37,123 bases of DNA from positions 1-37,123 of the forward strand of contig JBJHCR010000016.1 of NCBI GenBank assembly GCA_050486105.1, in the 5' to 3' direction. A program made the translations under genes and the position numbers. Positions 15,267 to 24,317 of the stretch are shown here, piece after piece (the stretch's first letter is position 1; the number at the start of each line of letters is the position of its first letter). The notes beneath the pieces are model-generated. The model did no database searches, had not been told where the DNA came from, and worked only from the letters and a program-made list of their open reading frames with translations. The stretch is from JAEXNA01 sp050486105 (GTDB taxonomy: Bacteria > Vulcanimicrobiota > Xenobia > Xenobiales > JADMJV01).

Positions 15267-17705
15267 GTGAATCGGTGTTGGATGGCCCTTAAGAAGGGGC
15301 TTTGCCTGGTTCTGATCGTGGCTTTGAACTTGACTCCCGCGCTCGGGCAGGTGTTGGTTACCGAGCCTGACGAGGTGGCCCAAGGGGGAGTTTCCTCGTT
15401 GCAGGGGGTTCTGCATTCGGTTCAGGACGGGGTGTTGGTGCTTAGGATTGAGGACCAGGAAGAGCGCGAGTTCCTCATTGATGAGGAGTTGGCTGGAGCG
15501 TTGAGGCCGGGTCAAACCGTTCAGGTGCAGTATCTGCCTGCCGAGGACTCTGAAGGTTTTCAGGTGGTAGACATCTTGATCCTAGAGTCAGGGGTTTCCT
15601 CTGTGGCAAGCACGGAAGACGAGCCGGAATCAACTGATTCGGACCCAGAGGCAGCGGAAACCGACGACCAGGAGTCGGTGGCCCAGGACCAAGATGAGGG
15701 CCCTAGCCAGCCGGACCCGGGCGACGATCAGGACGAATCCCCTGAGCCCGGCGAGCCGATGGAGGACGACGACGACCTCGGTCCTGCTCCTGGGGCAGAC
15801 CCGCAGATGCTCGAGGATGACGATATGATGGGTCCTCCCCCCATTGTGAACATCGAGGTCGAAGGGAATCGGGTGGTACCCAGCCAAGCCATTCTTGAGG
15901 TGGTTTCTACCAGAATTGGAGACCCATTGCTAGAACCTCGCTTGCGTCGGGATCTGCAGGCGATTTTTGATCTCGGGTATTTCACGGACGTTCGATTTGC
16001 CACACCGGCGGCGCCGGGGGGCATGCGCTTGGTATTCAGAGTGCTTGAGAATCCCATGGTTGATGCTGTAGAATTCCGAGGAAACGAGGTTGTCACCAGC
16101 GAGAAACTGTTAGAGATCATCGACACCAAACCGGGACAGATTCTCAACACCAGAACCATTCATAGTGACATCCAGACCATCAATCAATACTACGATGAGG
16201 ACCTGGGTTTTCTTCGTTCCCCAACACACGTCACAGATGTCGCCTTCGAGGATGGGACCCTCATCCTGACGGTGGTCGACGGGATCTTGGTCACTGAAGT
16301 CAACGTTGAAGGCGTCACGGTCTATTCTCAGGACCGTGTAGAGTCTTTGGTGCGGGTGAAACCGGGAGAACTCTTCAATCGAAAGACCTTGGAAGAGGAT
16401 CTCACCCGCATTTCCGAACTCTACGAAGACGATCAATGGGTGCTCGATACGGTTGACCCTAGAATCGACCCGGATACCGGTGTGGTGACGGTCAACGTAG
16501 TGGAGGCAGTGGTTGAAGAGATTCGTGTTGAGGGCAACACCAAGACCAGGACCCACGTGGTTATCAAGAATCTCCGAACCAAGGCTGGTGACGTTCTCAA
16601 TCGTCGACGCTTTCAGCGGGACTTGGAGCGCTTAAATAATTTGGGGTACTTCCGCAAGGTAGAGCCCGACCCCCAGCGTGGAAGTGAGCGTGGCAAGGTC
16701 ATTCTGGTGCTCGACGTGGAAGAAGAAAAGACCGGTCTGGCAACCATCGGGGTGGGTTACGCAGGTGGAGGTACCAGTGGTATCCAGTCAGGGGTAACCG
16801 GAGCCATTTCGTACTCCGACCGCAACCTCTTTGGAGAAGGGCGGAACGTCTCTGTTCAATGGCAGCGAGGTGCCCAAATCTCGAGTATGGGAGTGAGCTA
16901 CTTCGACCCTGCTTTGAATGGAAATCAGGATAGCTTAGGAATCTCAATTTTCCGAAATCAAGTGGAAGGTTTACGGCAGCCGGTCCTCGTTGATGGTCAA
17001 CAGGAATTCGCATTTTATGACGACGAGCGAATAGGTGGTTCGTTGACCTATGGACATCCCTTGAACGATGATCTGAGAATATTTGGAACGTTGCGCCACG
17101 AAACGATCAAGGTTCTTCGGGATCCCCGCTCTCAGTTTGAGCCGCTCGGGCTGGGTACAGGAACCTTGAATTCCATCGGCTTTTCCGCCCTCTACGACAC
17201 TCGCGACGACATCTTCAATCCTCACGTAGGAACCTTCGCTAATGCGGCAGTGAATTTTGCTGGACTGGGCGGCACCTTCAATTTCACTAAGTACACTATC
17301 GAAGGTCGTTACTACATTCCACTGGCTGAGAACCATACTCTCGCTATGAGAGGTTGGGCGGGCACGGTGGTAGGAGACGCCCCCATCACCGAGTTCTTCT
17401 TCGCCGGTGGTCCCGACACTATCAGGGGTTACCTCCAGAACGAATTCTTTGGAACCCGGTTTCTTATGGCCAATGTCGAATATCGTTTTCCTCTTGGGAA
17501 CATCAAGTTCTTGAGGGGTGCGGTTTTTGCTGACGCTGGTAATGCCTGGGTTCCTGGTGGTCTCAATGACGGGAAGATTTTCGTTTCTGGTGGAGTAGGT
17601 TTGAGGCTCACCTTCCCGGCTCTGGGGCTTGGTGTTATTCGACTTGACTATGCCGTCGGCAGCGACGGTGGTCGAACCCAGATCGGCATTGGACAGTCTT
17701 TCTAA
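15267..17705 (+). CDS. bamA: Outer-membrane assembly factor BamA with an extra N-terminal domain
   Basis: About 812 aa from the GTG at 15267 (GGGGTG 5 bases upstream); ATG 15282 is the alternative. A signal peptide ends near ALGQ. An unusual ~80-residue beta-rich domain then precedes a very acidic linker (about residues 117-186). Four POTRA-like repeats follow, starting near IVNIEVEGNRVVP, VDAVEFRGNEVVT, VTEVNVEGVTVYS and VEEIRVEGNTKTR (five is usual in proteobacteria). The barrel begins with SDRNLFGEGRNVSVQW, carries the L6 motif IRGYLQNEF and ends in a terminal Phe (GIGQSF). It inserts beta-barrel proteins in the outer membrane. It leads the OmpH/lpx cluster. Confidence 0.93.
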   Translation: MNRCWMALKKGLCLVLIVALNLTPALGQVLVTEPDEVAQGGVSSLQGVLHSVQDGVLVLRIEDQEEREFLIDEELAGALRPGQTVQVQYLPAEDSEGFQVVDILILESGVSSVASTEDEPESTDSDPEAAETDDQESVAQDQDEGPSQPDPGDDQDESPEPGEPMEDDDDLGPAPGADPQMLEDDDMMGPPPIVNIEVEGNRVVPSQAILEVVSTRIGDPLLEPRLRRDLQAIFDLGYFTDVRFATPAAPGGMRLVFRVLENPMVDAVEFRGNEVVTSEKLLEIIDTKPGQILNTRTIHSDIQTINQYYDEDLGFLRSPTHVTDVAFEDGTLILTVVDGILVTEVNVEGVTVYSQDRVESLVRVKPGELFNRKTLEEDLTRISELYEDDQWVLDTVDPRIDPDTGVVTVNVVEAVVEEIRVEGNTKTRTHVVIKNLRTKAGDVLNRRRFQRDLERLNNLGYFRKVEPDPQRGSERGKVILVLDVEEEKTGLATIGVGYAGGGTSGIQSGVTGAISYSDRNLFGEGRNVSVQWQRGAQISSMGVSYFDPALNGNQDSLGISIFRNQVEGLRQPVLVDGQQEFAFYDDERIGGSLTYGHPLNDDLRIFGTLRHETIKVLRDPRSQFEPLGLGTGTLNSIGFSALYDTRDDIFNPHVGTFANAAVNFAGLGGTFNFTKYTIEGRYYIPLAENHTLAMRGWAGTVVGDAPITEFFFAGGPDTIRGYLQNEFFGTRFLMANVEYRFPLGNIKFLRGAVFADAGNAWVPGGLNDGKIFVSGGVGLRLTFPALGLGVIRLDYAVGSDGGRTQIGIGQSF

Positions 17706-17809
17706 ATGCTTGAATCTCGCACGTCACAGGCCTATTTCCCCGATTCGTTTCGAAACAACTCTTACGATAGACGGTTAGCCGGACCAAGGTCCCTAAAAGG
17801 AGAACGATT

Positions 17810-18694
17810 ATGACTTGGAAGCCCATATGTGCAGCAGTGGTTCTAAGCACTTTGATGGTGCTGACTGCTGGTTGCGAGAGATTGACAACGTCCAAGAGTG
17901 AGGCGGTCAAGAAGGTCGCCTCCATCGATGATTCGGCCATCAACAGCATGGACGAGTTTAGGCAGGCTGAAGAAAGCCTAGACGCTTGGGCGCAAGAAGA
18001 GAGCCAGCGTCTCCAGAAAGAGGCCCAGGGGCAGAGTGATGAGGTCAAGGCTCAGCTCTATCAACAGTTTCAACTCGAGTTGCAAAAGAAGACCAACGAA
18101 ACCTTGAATCCCTTAAAGGAGCGCGCTCGGGCAGCCGTAGCTACGGCTGCGAAGAACAAGGGTGTGAGCGTCGTTCTGGACAAGAAGATCGTGGTCTATG
18201 GGGTCCCGGATATCACTGAGGACGTCAAAAGTCTGCTGGCAGGCGGGGGCGACCTGAGCTATCCGGATGATGAAGAGAATCTGGAGAAGGCACCCGTCGG
18301 CTATTTTGACCAAACCATCGTGCGCAGCTTGAAAGTCTTTAAGGAAGCCGAGATGGAAGTCTACAACGAACGCAATAGACTGCTTTCGGAAATGCGCGAC
18401 CATTTGGAGAAGTCGGATCAAAGGCCCGGTCCCGCTGAGATTCAGCAGATGCAAAAGACCATAGAGGCTCGATTGGAAGCCCTTCAGGAACAGCGTATCA
18501 GTCCTCTCTTGAAAGCGGTCACCGATTCCGTCGCTGATGTGGCCAAGGAGGAAGGCCTGTCTTTAGTCTTAGATACTCAGCACGTCATGTATGGGGGTAG
18601 GAATCTCACTGAGCAAGTGGTGGATTCCTTCCTCAAGAGAACGAGTGGTGGAGGGGCTAAACCCGCTTCGACTCAGGACCAAGACGAGGAATAG
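17810..18694 (+). CDS. OmpH/Skp-like lipoprotein with duplicated domain
   Basis: 294 aa. Start ATG with AAAGGAGAA upstream. The signal MTWKPICAAVVLSTLMVLTAGC ends in a lipobox, so it is a lipoprotein. Two Skp-like units appear: the first ends KNKGVSVVLDKKIVVYGVPDIT, the second KEEGLSLVLDTQHVMYGGRNLT, both with the OmpH pattern of a long helical hairpin followed by a small beta-end (xGxSxVLD...xYGxxDxT). Such a double unit could make an internally dimer-like chaperone (inference). Skp holds unfolded outer-membrane proteins on their way to Bam. It is the first of four such genes after bamA, with 7 bp to the next. Confidence 0.8.
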   Translation: MTWKPICAAVVLSTLMVLTAGCERLTTSKSEAVKKVASIDDSAINSMDEFRQAEESLDAWAQEESQRLQKEAQGQSDEVKAQLYQQFQLELQKKTNETLNPLKERARAAVATAAKNKGVSVVLDKKIVVYGVPDITEDVKSLLAGGGDLSYPDDEENLEKAPVGYFDQTIVRSLKVFKEAEMEVYNERNRLLSEMRDHLEKSDQRPGPAEIQQMQKTIEARLEALQEQRISPLLKAVTDSVADVAKEEGLSLVLDTQHVMYGGRNLTEQVVDSFLKRTSGGGAKPASTQDQDEE

Positions 18695-18701
18695 CAACTC
18701 C

Positions 18702-20102
18702 ATGGGCTTTCCTCGAATACGCTTTGCAAGGCCGCTGATGGCCGCTCTCTCTGGTGTGGTGGCCGTCAGTCTCATGTTGCCCAGCCAGCCAGCCGGTTCT
18801 CAAGAAGAAGAGACCACCATGCTGGGCTATGATATAGCGGTGGTCGACTACCGGGATATCCTGCCTTTGCATCCGAGCTTCGAAAAATTGCAGAGTCTCG
18901 ATGAGGAATTGGCCAAGCTTGAGCAAGAAAAGTATCGGGTTGAGATGGAGGCTCGGCAGAGCTTGATCTCAAGTGGTAGCGATGAGATGGCCACGGCCGT
19001 GCAGAAGGCCAGAGAGAGGCTAGAGGCTGAGCAGTCTGCGGTGGAAGGAGAACTCCAGGCACTTTCGGCTCAACTTGGAGCTCAGATCGAAGGGGAGATG
19101 CAAGCTCTTTCCTCGAGCTACCAAAGAGAGCTCGAGGCGGAGATTCAAAAGATTCAACCCCAAGCTGCCGAAGAGCCCCCACCCCTGGATGCTGGTGTCG
19201 AATCGCAGATCGCCGACTATCTGGGCAACCTTTCTTTGGTCCGTGAACGCAATTTGGCCGCCAAACGTTTGGAACTCGAGAAACAGATCGGCGACCAGAT
19301 CTCAGCCAAGAAGGCTGAGGTGGATGGGCAGATCGCTTCCTATGAAGCGGACTTGGCAGCCCAATTCCAGGCTGAACGGCTGAACCTCCAGCTGACGGCC
19401 CAGAATTCCAGCGACGAAGAAGCCAAGAATTTAGCCGAGCAGCGTCTCGGAGCCATCAGCCAAGAAATAGATACCCTCAAGACTGCTCGGAGGCAAGAGC
19501 TCGAATCAGAATTCGCTGAGGTGAGAGCTTCCAAGACCCAACAACTGCAGTCCGAACTCGAGGCCTATCAGAGAGAACTCGATCGAGAAGTTCAACAAAA
19601 GTTAGCCGCCAAGAGGCAAGAGATCGGTATGCCTGAGCCGGTCAGCCAGGCGCAGGCTGGCCCCCCCCCTGAAGTCAAGCAAAAGATCCGAGAGATCGAG
19701 GGCCGTATGCAAGCGGAACTCGAGAGCAAGAAGGCTGCCCTTCAGGCTCGTATGGAAGCCAAGACCGCAGAGGCTCGGGCCCGACTTGAAGCCAAGCAAA
19801 GCGAAGTCGAGGACAGCCTTCGTCAGCTAGAGAGCGACATCGGAGAGCGGATAACGACGGGCTTGGCCAATCTTTCCGCGGAAACTCAGGAGCAGCTTGA
19901 GCGGACGGATGAGAAAATCAAGCAAATTCAAGAAGAGCGAACCGCACTCTTCGAAAAAATGTCCAGTGAACTCAACGCCAAGATCGCTACCGTCGCTCAG
20001 AAGAAGGATATCGACATGGTCATCGGCAGCTATGAGTACAGCGAGTATCCCGATTTGACCGATCTGGCCATGGTAGCAGTCAAGCAGATGGAGCGAAGAT
20101 GA
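18702..20102 (+). CDS. Large coiled-coil OmpH/Skp-like exported protein
   Basis: About 466 aa from ATG 18702 (CGAGGA about 12 bases upstream); the frame is open further upstream but would overlap the previous gene. The signal peptide is MGFPRIRFARPLMAALSGVV... followed by SQEEE. The N-terminal YDIAVVDYRDILPLHPSFEK corresponds to the Skp start. About 350 residues of near-continuous Glu/Ala/Gln/Lys coiled coil follow, and the C-terminal KDIDMVIGSYEYSEYPDLTDL matches the OmpH end. It is about three times the size of Skp. Much longer helical arms than normal Skp are predicted, which could give a larger cavity or span more of the periplasm (inference). It overlaps the next gene by 4 nt. Confidence 0.78.
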   Translation: MGFPRIRFARPLMAALSGVVAVSLMLPSQPAGSQEEETTMLGYDIAVVDYRDILPLHPSFEKLQSLDEELAKLEQEKYRVEMEARQSLISSGSDEMATAVQKARERLEAEQSAVEGELQALSAQLGAQIEGEMQALSSSYQRELEAEIQKIQPQAAEEPPPLDAGVESQIADYLGNLSLVRERNLAAKRLELEKQIGDQISAKKAEVDGQIASYEADLAAQFQAERLNLQLTAQNSSDEEAKNLAEQRLGAISQEIDTLKTARRQELESEFAEVRASKTQQLQSELEAYQRELDREVQQKLAAKRQEIGMPEPVSQAQAGPPPEVKQKIREIEGRMQAELESKKAALQARMEAKTAEARARLEAKQSEVEDSLRQLESDIGERITTGLANLSAETQEQLERTDEKIKQIQEERTALFEKMSSELNAKIATVAQKKDIDMVIGSYEYSEYPDLTDLAMVAVKQMERR

Positions 20103-20608
20103 TGAGAGAGTTCCGGTTTAAAATGATACTTGCCTGTTTGATGGTGAGTTCAGCTTTTATGTTTTTAGGTTGCGATCCTCAACAGTCCAAGAAAATGGCT
20201 GTGGGGAGGGTTGATACCGCAATTCTATTGCAGGATGACCCTGAATACCAAAGCCTTTCCATTGAATATCTGAAAGAGCAAACTGACGTTCGGCAAAAAT
20301 TCGTAGAAAAGATGAAGGCGGCTTCTTCCCCACAAGCAAAAGAAGAAGCCCAAAACGTCTATGAAGTATCTCAGCGAGAGTTAGATGGACGTTGGCTGGA
20401 AAAGACTCAGGCCTTTCTTCAAGAGCGACACACGGTTATTCAGGACACGGCTGAGGCTATTGCCAAGCGGAAAAGCATCGATATGGTCATTGTCGACAGC
20501 AGCATGTATCCCACCACCGAATGGGGGGGGGTCGACATTACCCCGGATCTTCAACTCGAAATGAATCAGCGTGCGGCCTCGTCTCCTGAGAAAGGCCAAG
20601 ACGATTGA
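20099..20608 (+). CDS. OmpH/Skp-like lipoprotein
   Basis: 169 aa, the normal Skp size. The signal FRFKMILACLMVSSAFMFLGC ends in a lipobox (FLGC). The mature start MAVGRVDTAILLQDDPEYQSL is the Skp-type opening, the middle is helical, and the end KRKSIDMVIVDSSMYPTTEWGGVDITPDL matches the family. ATGATGA overlaps the previous stop. Third of four OmpH-type genes in a row. A lipid-anchored Skp would sit at a membrane instead of being free in the periplasm (inference). Confidence 0.82.
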   Translation: MMREFRFKMILACLMVSSAFMFLGCDPQQSKKMAVGRVDTAILLQDDPEYQSLSIEYLKEQTDVRQKFVEKMKAASSPQAKEEAQNVYEVSQRELDGRWLEKTQAFLQERHTVIQDTAEAIAKRKSIDMVIVDSSMYPTTEWGGVDITPDLQLEMNQRAASSPEKGQDD

Positions 20609-21051
20609 GACGCTCTCTTTGCTTAGCCTTGCTGAGCCTCCTGATACTTCAAGGCTGTCATCTTTCAGGCGATACTTCTTCGAATCTCAAGGTGGGCACT
20701 GTAGATGTCATGCGAGTCATGGAGGAACGACCGGAGACCGTAAGGATTCGCCTCGATTGGGCCACCCAAGCAGGTCAGACCTACCTCGCTGTCTCGGACG
20801 TGAAGAGTAAAGAAGAGTACGATGCGCTGCAACTCCAGATTGCCAAGAACTCCGAAGAATGGCAGAAGCGAATGGACTCCTTCATGGAAGACTCCATTGC
20901 TCGAGTTGAGAAAGAGACCATAGCCATCGCTCGAGAAAGGGGTCTCGATCTGGTTGTGGTCGACAATCCTCTAACCAAAACGGTTCGTTATCATGGGGGG
21001 GAAGATATCTCCCTCGATGTCTTGCTCAGGCTGCAGGACAACGATGGCTGA
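20605..21051 (+). CDS. OmpH/Skp-like lipoprotein
   Basis: 148 aa starting at TTG 20605, which overlaps the previous stop (TTGA). The signal MRRSLCLALLSLLILQGC ends in a lipobox. LKVGTVDVMRVMEERPETVRI is the Skp-type opening and RERGLDLVVVDNPLTKTVRYHGGEDISLDV the typical end. Fourth of four, more divergent and shorter in the helical arms. It overlaps the short LpxD-like gene by 8 nt, so chaperone and lipid A genes are translationally linked. Confidence 0.8.
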   Translation: MRRSLCLALLSLLILQGCHLSGDTSSNLKVGTVDVMRVMEERPETVRIRLDWATQAGQTYLAVSDVKSKEEYDALQLQIAKNSEEWQKRMDSFMEDSIARVEKETIAIARERGLDLVVVDNPLTKTVRYHGGEDISLDVLLRLQDNDG

Positions 21052-21652
21052 AGCCAACGTTGCCGCTGAGGCCGTGGTCGATCCGTCTGCCCAGATCGAA
21101 GAAGGCTGCATCATTCATCCTTTTGCCTATGTCGGCCCGAGGGTTAAGCTAGGGGCGAGAGCAGAGATCGGACCCGGAGCGGTGATCTTGGAAGGATGCG
21201 AGATCGGACCCGATACGGTGATCGCAGGGGAGGCGGTTGTCGGGTCTTGTGGATTCGGCTATGTTTTTGACGGGCAGCAACACCTTCGCCTTCCCCAAAT
21301 CGGTGGGGTTCGAATAGGGCCTGGGGCGGTGGTTGGTCCGGCCACCTGCATCGACCGGGCAACCTTGGATTCTACGGATATCGGAGCGCGATGCCGGCTA
21401 GGGGCCTTGACACAAGTCGCCCATAATTGCTCCGTGGGAGACGAGTCTCAGTTGGGGAGCGGATGTGGTCTGGCAGGCAGCACCCGGCTTGGACGGCGAA
21501 CTCGATTCGGAGACCTAGTGGGTACCAACGGTCATTCCGTGTACGGAGACGATGTGACCGCCGAGAACCTCACCGGCTTTACCAGGACACAGATTTCGAC
21601 TGGCACCCACTGGTCGGGCCATCCTGCTCGCCAAAAGTCTGCCAACCCTTAG
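21044..21652 (+). CDS. lpxD: Short LpxD-like UDP-3-O-acylglucosamine N-acyltransferase without the uridine-binding domain
   Basis: 202 aa from ATG 21044 (LpxD is usually 330-350). It is almost entirely left-handed beta-helix hexapeptide repeats. LpxD marks are clear: GSCGFGYVFDGQQHLRLPQIGGVRIG, CIDRATLDST, QVAHNCSVG and TNGHSVYGDD. The two histidines of AHN and NGH equal the catalytic and supporting His of LpxD. The N-terminal domain (about 100 residues) that binds the uridine and the C-terminal helix are absent; they cannot be hidden by a frameshift, because the upstream bases code for the OmpH-like protein. It should transfer the second hydroxyacyl chain from ACP, unless it is specialised. 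See the second LpxD-like gene at 34569-35477. Confidence 0.82.
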   Translation: MAEANVAAEAVVDPSAQIEEGCIIHPFAYVGPRVKLGARAEIGPGAVILEGCEIGPDTVIAGEAVVGSCGFGYVFDGQQHLRLPQIGGVRIGPGAVVGPATCIDRATLDSTDIGARCRLGALTQVAHNCSVGDESQLGSGCGLAGSTRLGRRTRFGDLVGTNGHSVYGDDVTAENLTGFTRTQISTGTHWSGHPARQKSANP

Positions 21653-21711
21653 TTGCCGGCCTTTTGGCGCTGGGTAGCACGGAAGACAAACGAACTTTGA
21701 GGAGACCTGCA

Positions 21712-23487
21712 TTGATATACCAAGCTTTTGGAAGACCCTTGAGCTTCTGGCGGCCTTTGGCCCTAGTGGTTTTTCTGACCTTCACCACCTTACCGCTTTG
21801 GGCAGACCCGGTGGTGGTGGGTGGAGAGACGGTCATGCGGGTATCAAGCGGATCGGGCCCAGCGGTCCAAAAGCGACTTGATTCTTTACTCGCCTCTGGA
21901 GCCAACCCCGACCAGATTGAAGCCCGAAAGACGGAAAGCGGGTTCGGTGTGTTCTGGGGGCAAACTCTGTTAGTGAATGTGGACAAAGCCCTAGCGCTCG
22001 AGAACAAAAGTACCCCCGAGGGTTTGGCCAAGCTTTGGGCCCAGAGACTAAAGAAAGCTGTTGGCCCTGGGCTGCTCAATGTCTCTCCTCGGAATATAGT
22101 TATGCCCGTCGGGGAGAGTCGGCAACTGAAGATCTCAGGGGTGGCCAAGGGCGACATAGTCGTTCAAGGGGGAGACGGAGTCGTTACTGCGCGGATCGAT
22201 CAGGGTCAAGAGACTGTCCAGATCGAGGCCACGTCCGTAGGTCGTACTTCGCTGCTGCTGAGCCGAGGCAAGGGGCAGATCAAAATTCCGATTTGGGTCA
22301 AGGACTGGGCGGGATACCCTCCTGATGAGGTGAACCTCAAGGTCACCGGGGACCCTGCCCCCGGTGCACTGGTAGCCGAAGCGTCCCTGACGGCTGTCGC
22401 TGGGAAGACCAGATTGAACCCAGGAGCCCGCTTGCAGTTCTCGGCAGACCCGCCCACTCCACCTTCCGTTCCTCAGGGTCAAAAGCTCAGGTTCGAACTC
22501 CCCGTCGAGGTGGTCGCTGGGGAAGAATATTTTCCAGTTCAGAAGAAAGTGGCTATTCAGGTCGAGTCTGTGGACCTCGACATTGACGAGCCCAATATCC
22601 TGGTGGTCTCTAATCGTCCGGAACGAGTGTCGGATGATGGTGTTCTGATGGAGTATACCTTCACCGACACCGAGCCCACTCGGCTCATGTATTCTCATCT
22701 CAACCAAACCCTGGCGGACCGGAATCTTTGGGTCAATCTCTACAACGAGACGGACAATCCCATCGAGGTCTGGATTGGGAGCACCTTTGCCGGCCCCAAC
22801 AGAAACGAGGTCCACACGGGACATATGGCTGCCGTTAGGTTTTTGCAGCAAGTGGGAAGCCAGGCTGGCTACATCGTGACGCTCTCTCCAAACTCACAAT
22901 ACGTGGTGGCCGACCACCTGATGAGGCGAAGAGACCTCCTGTCTGGTTTTGTCAACTTCCAAATCCTTGGAGAAGGGAAGTTGCGGGTCGAAGTTCATTC
23001 AGCTTTGGCTCCGGCACGCAATAGCACTGCCGGTGTGGTGAGACTGGGAGGGCCGTTCAATCCCTTTCGCATTCATCCCCACGGAGTGTTCGCTCAGCCG
23101 TTCTTCGAGGAATGGGTGGATATGGATCCCGGAATGCAGCCTACCAAAGTGGCGGTTGGCAAGGCTCCCTGGCTGATCGATTTTGAAACAGGACTACCGA
23201 ATACAGGCAACTTCGGAGTTCTGTATCAGACTCACTTCGTGCTCACAAATCCTGATTCTCGGCCGGTAGATTTTGAGTTGGTCTTTCGACCCGAGTCTGG
23301 CCCTGGTGCCGGGACTTTTTTGGTCGATGGTGAGATTCTCGAAGCTCCATTCGTAAAGCGAGGCGTCGAGACGTCCCTTGGACGCTTTAGGGTTGAGCCT
23401 AAGCAAGAAAGAACGGTTTCGGTGTTGACTTTGCCTGAGGCCTCGTCAAATTATCCGGCCTATTTGGAGGTTCGGGCTCTTCGATGA
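21712..23487 (+). CDS. Large exported protein of unknown function in the lpx operon
   Basis: About 591 aa from TTG 21712, fixed by GAGGAG 7 bases upstream; the open frame further up overlaps lpxD. The signal segment FWRPLALVVFLTFTTLPLWA is followed by the mature start DPVVVGG. A region (about residues 100-180) reads PRNIVMPVGESRQLKISGVAKGDIVV...TSVGRTSLLLSRGKGQIKIPIWV, like the beta-sandwich N-domains of secretin/pilus proteins (BON-like or 'Big'-type), but I cannot name the family. The rest is all-beta with YVVADHLMRRR and FNPFRIHPHGVFAQPFFEEW. It overlaps lpxC by 4 nt. Exported and large in the middle of a cytosolic lipid A operon is unusual; a surface or assembly role is possible. Confidence 0.7.
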   Translation: MIYQAFGRPLSFWRPLALVVFLTFTTLPLWADPVVVGGETVMRVSSGSGPAVQKRLDSLLASGANPDQIEARKTESGFGVFWGQTLLVNVDKALALENKSTPEGLAKLWAQRLKKAVGPGLLNVSPRNIVMPVGESRQLKISGVAKGDIVVQGGDGVVTARIDQGQETVQIEATSVGRTSLLLSRGKGQIKIPIWVKDWAGYPPDEVNLKVTGDPAPGALVAEASLTAVAGKTRLNPGARLQFSADPPTPPSVPQGQKLRFELPVEVVAGEEYFPVQKKVAIQVESVDLDIDEPNILVVSNRPERVSDDGVLMEYTFTDTEPTRLMYSHLNQTLADRNLWVNLYNETDNPIEVWIGSTFAGPNRNEVHTGHMAAVRFLQQVGSQAGYIVTLSPNSQYVVADHLMRRRDLLSGFVNFQILGEGKLRVEVHSALAPARNSTAGVVRLGGPFNPFRIHPHGVFAQPFFEEWVDMDPGMQPTKVAVGKAPWLIDFETGLPNTGNFGVLYQTHFVLTNPDSRPVDFELVFRPESGPGAGTFLVDGEILEAPFVKRGVETSLGRFRVEPKQERTVSVLTLPEASSNYPAYLEVRALR

Positions 23488-24317
23488 CCCCAGCGCAGCA
23501 GCAAACCCTGAAGGCTCCTTTAACATTTTCTGGGGTAGGGATCCACACAGGGATCCCTGCCACGGTGAGGTTGCGACCCGCGGCTGAAGACACTGGGAGA
23601 GTTTTTGTCACCGCCTCGGGGGGAAGAGTGCCTGCGACCCTCGAGTACGTTAGTCGCTGTGACCGCTGCACGGTACTCGGCCACGGGGATGAGTCGGTTT
23701 CCACTCCAGAACATCTCCTGGCGGCACTCGCAGCCTTTTCCGTGGACAACCTAGAGATCGAGATCGATGGACCAGAGGTCCCTATCCTCGACGGCTCGGC
23801 TTTGGAATATTGCCTAGCCTTAGCCGAAGTCGGCACTGAAGTGCAGCAGGCACCCGCCAAGGTCCTCAGCATTCCTAAACCCTTTTCCGTAGGGGATGCA
23901 AACAGTGGACTGGTGCTCGCTCTCCCGGGTGGCTCAAGTCATTTCGAATATGTCTTGCACTACCCTCATCCCTTGCTTAAGGTGCAGGCCGTGTCTATTG
24001 AAGTCGGGCCCCAAAGTTTTACCAAGGATCTCGCTCCAGCGAGGACCTTCGGTCTCTGGGAAGAGGTTGAACCTCTGCTGGCCAGAGGAAAGGCTCAAGG
24101 CGGAAGCCTTGAGAACGCTCTGGTGATCTATCAAGATCGTTACTCGACTCCTTTGCGACTTGAGGATGAGCCAGTTCGTCACAAGTGTCTCGATCTGATA
24201 GGAGACTTTGCGCTTTTGGGCGCAAGAGTTCAGGGGCGGGTCCTAGGTGTCAAAGCGGGTCACCGATTACACGTGGAGTGCGCTCGAACAATCTGGGAGG
24301 AGTATCGTTCCCTGTGA
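23484..24317 (+). CDS. lpxC: UDP-3-O-acyl-N-acetylglucosamine deacetylase LpxC
   Basis: 277 aa, near the usual 290-305 length. Zinc enzyme that removes the acetyl group in the committed step of lipid A synthesis. Landmarks: LTFSGVGIHTG (start), STPEHLLAAL (zinc His77), HKCLDLIGDFALLG (zinc His and Asp) and AGHRLH (catalytic His). It is cytosolic. Order lpxD - exported protein - lpxC - fabZ, with 4-nt overlaps on both sides (ATGA, GTGA), so stoichiometric translation is expected. Slightly short at the C-terminus compared with E. coli. Confidence 0.95.
   Translation: MTPAQQQTLKAPLTFSGVGIHTGIPATVRLRPAAEDTGRVFVTASGGRVPATLEYVSRCDRCTVLGHGDESVSTPEHLLAALAAFSVDNLEIEIDGPEVPILDGSALEYCLALAEVGTEVQQAPAKVLSIPKPFSVGDANSGLVLALPGGSSHFEYVLHYPHPLLKVQAVSIEVGPQSFTKDLAPARTFGLWEEVEPLLARGKAQGGSLENALVIYQDRYSTPLRLEDEPVRHKCLDLIGDFALLGARVQGRVLGVKAGHRLHVECARTIWEEYRSL

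Noticed and set aside
21044..21652. Short LpxD as a frameshifted full-length gene
   Set aside because: The bases upstream encode the complete fourth OmpH-like protein with a normal C-terminal pattern, leaving no room for the missing N-domain.
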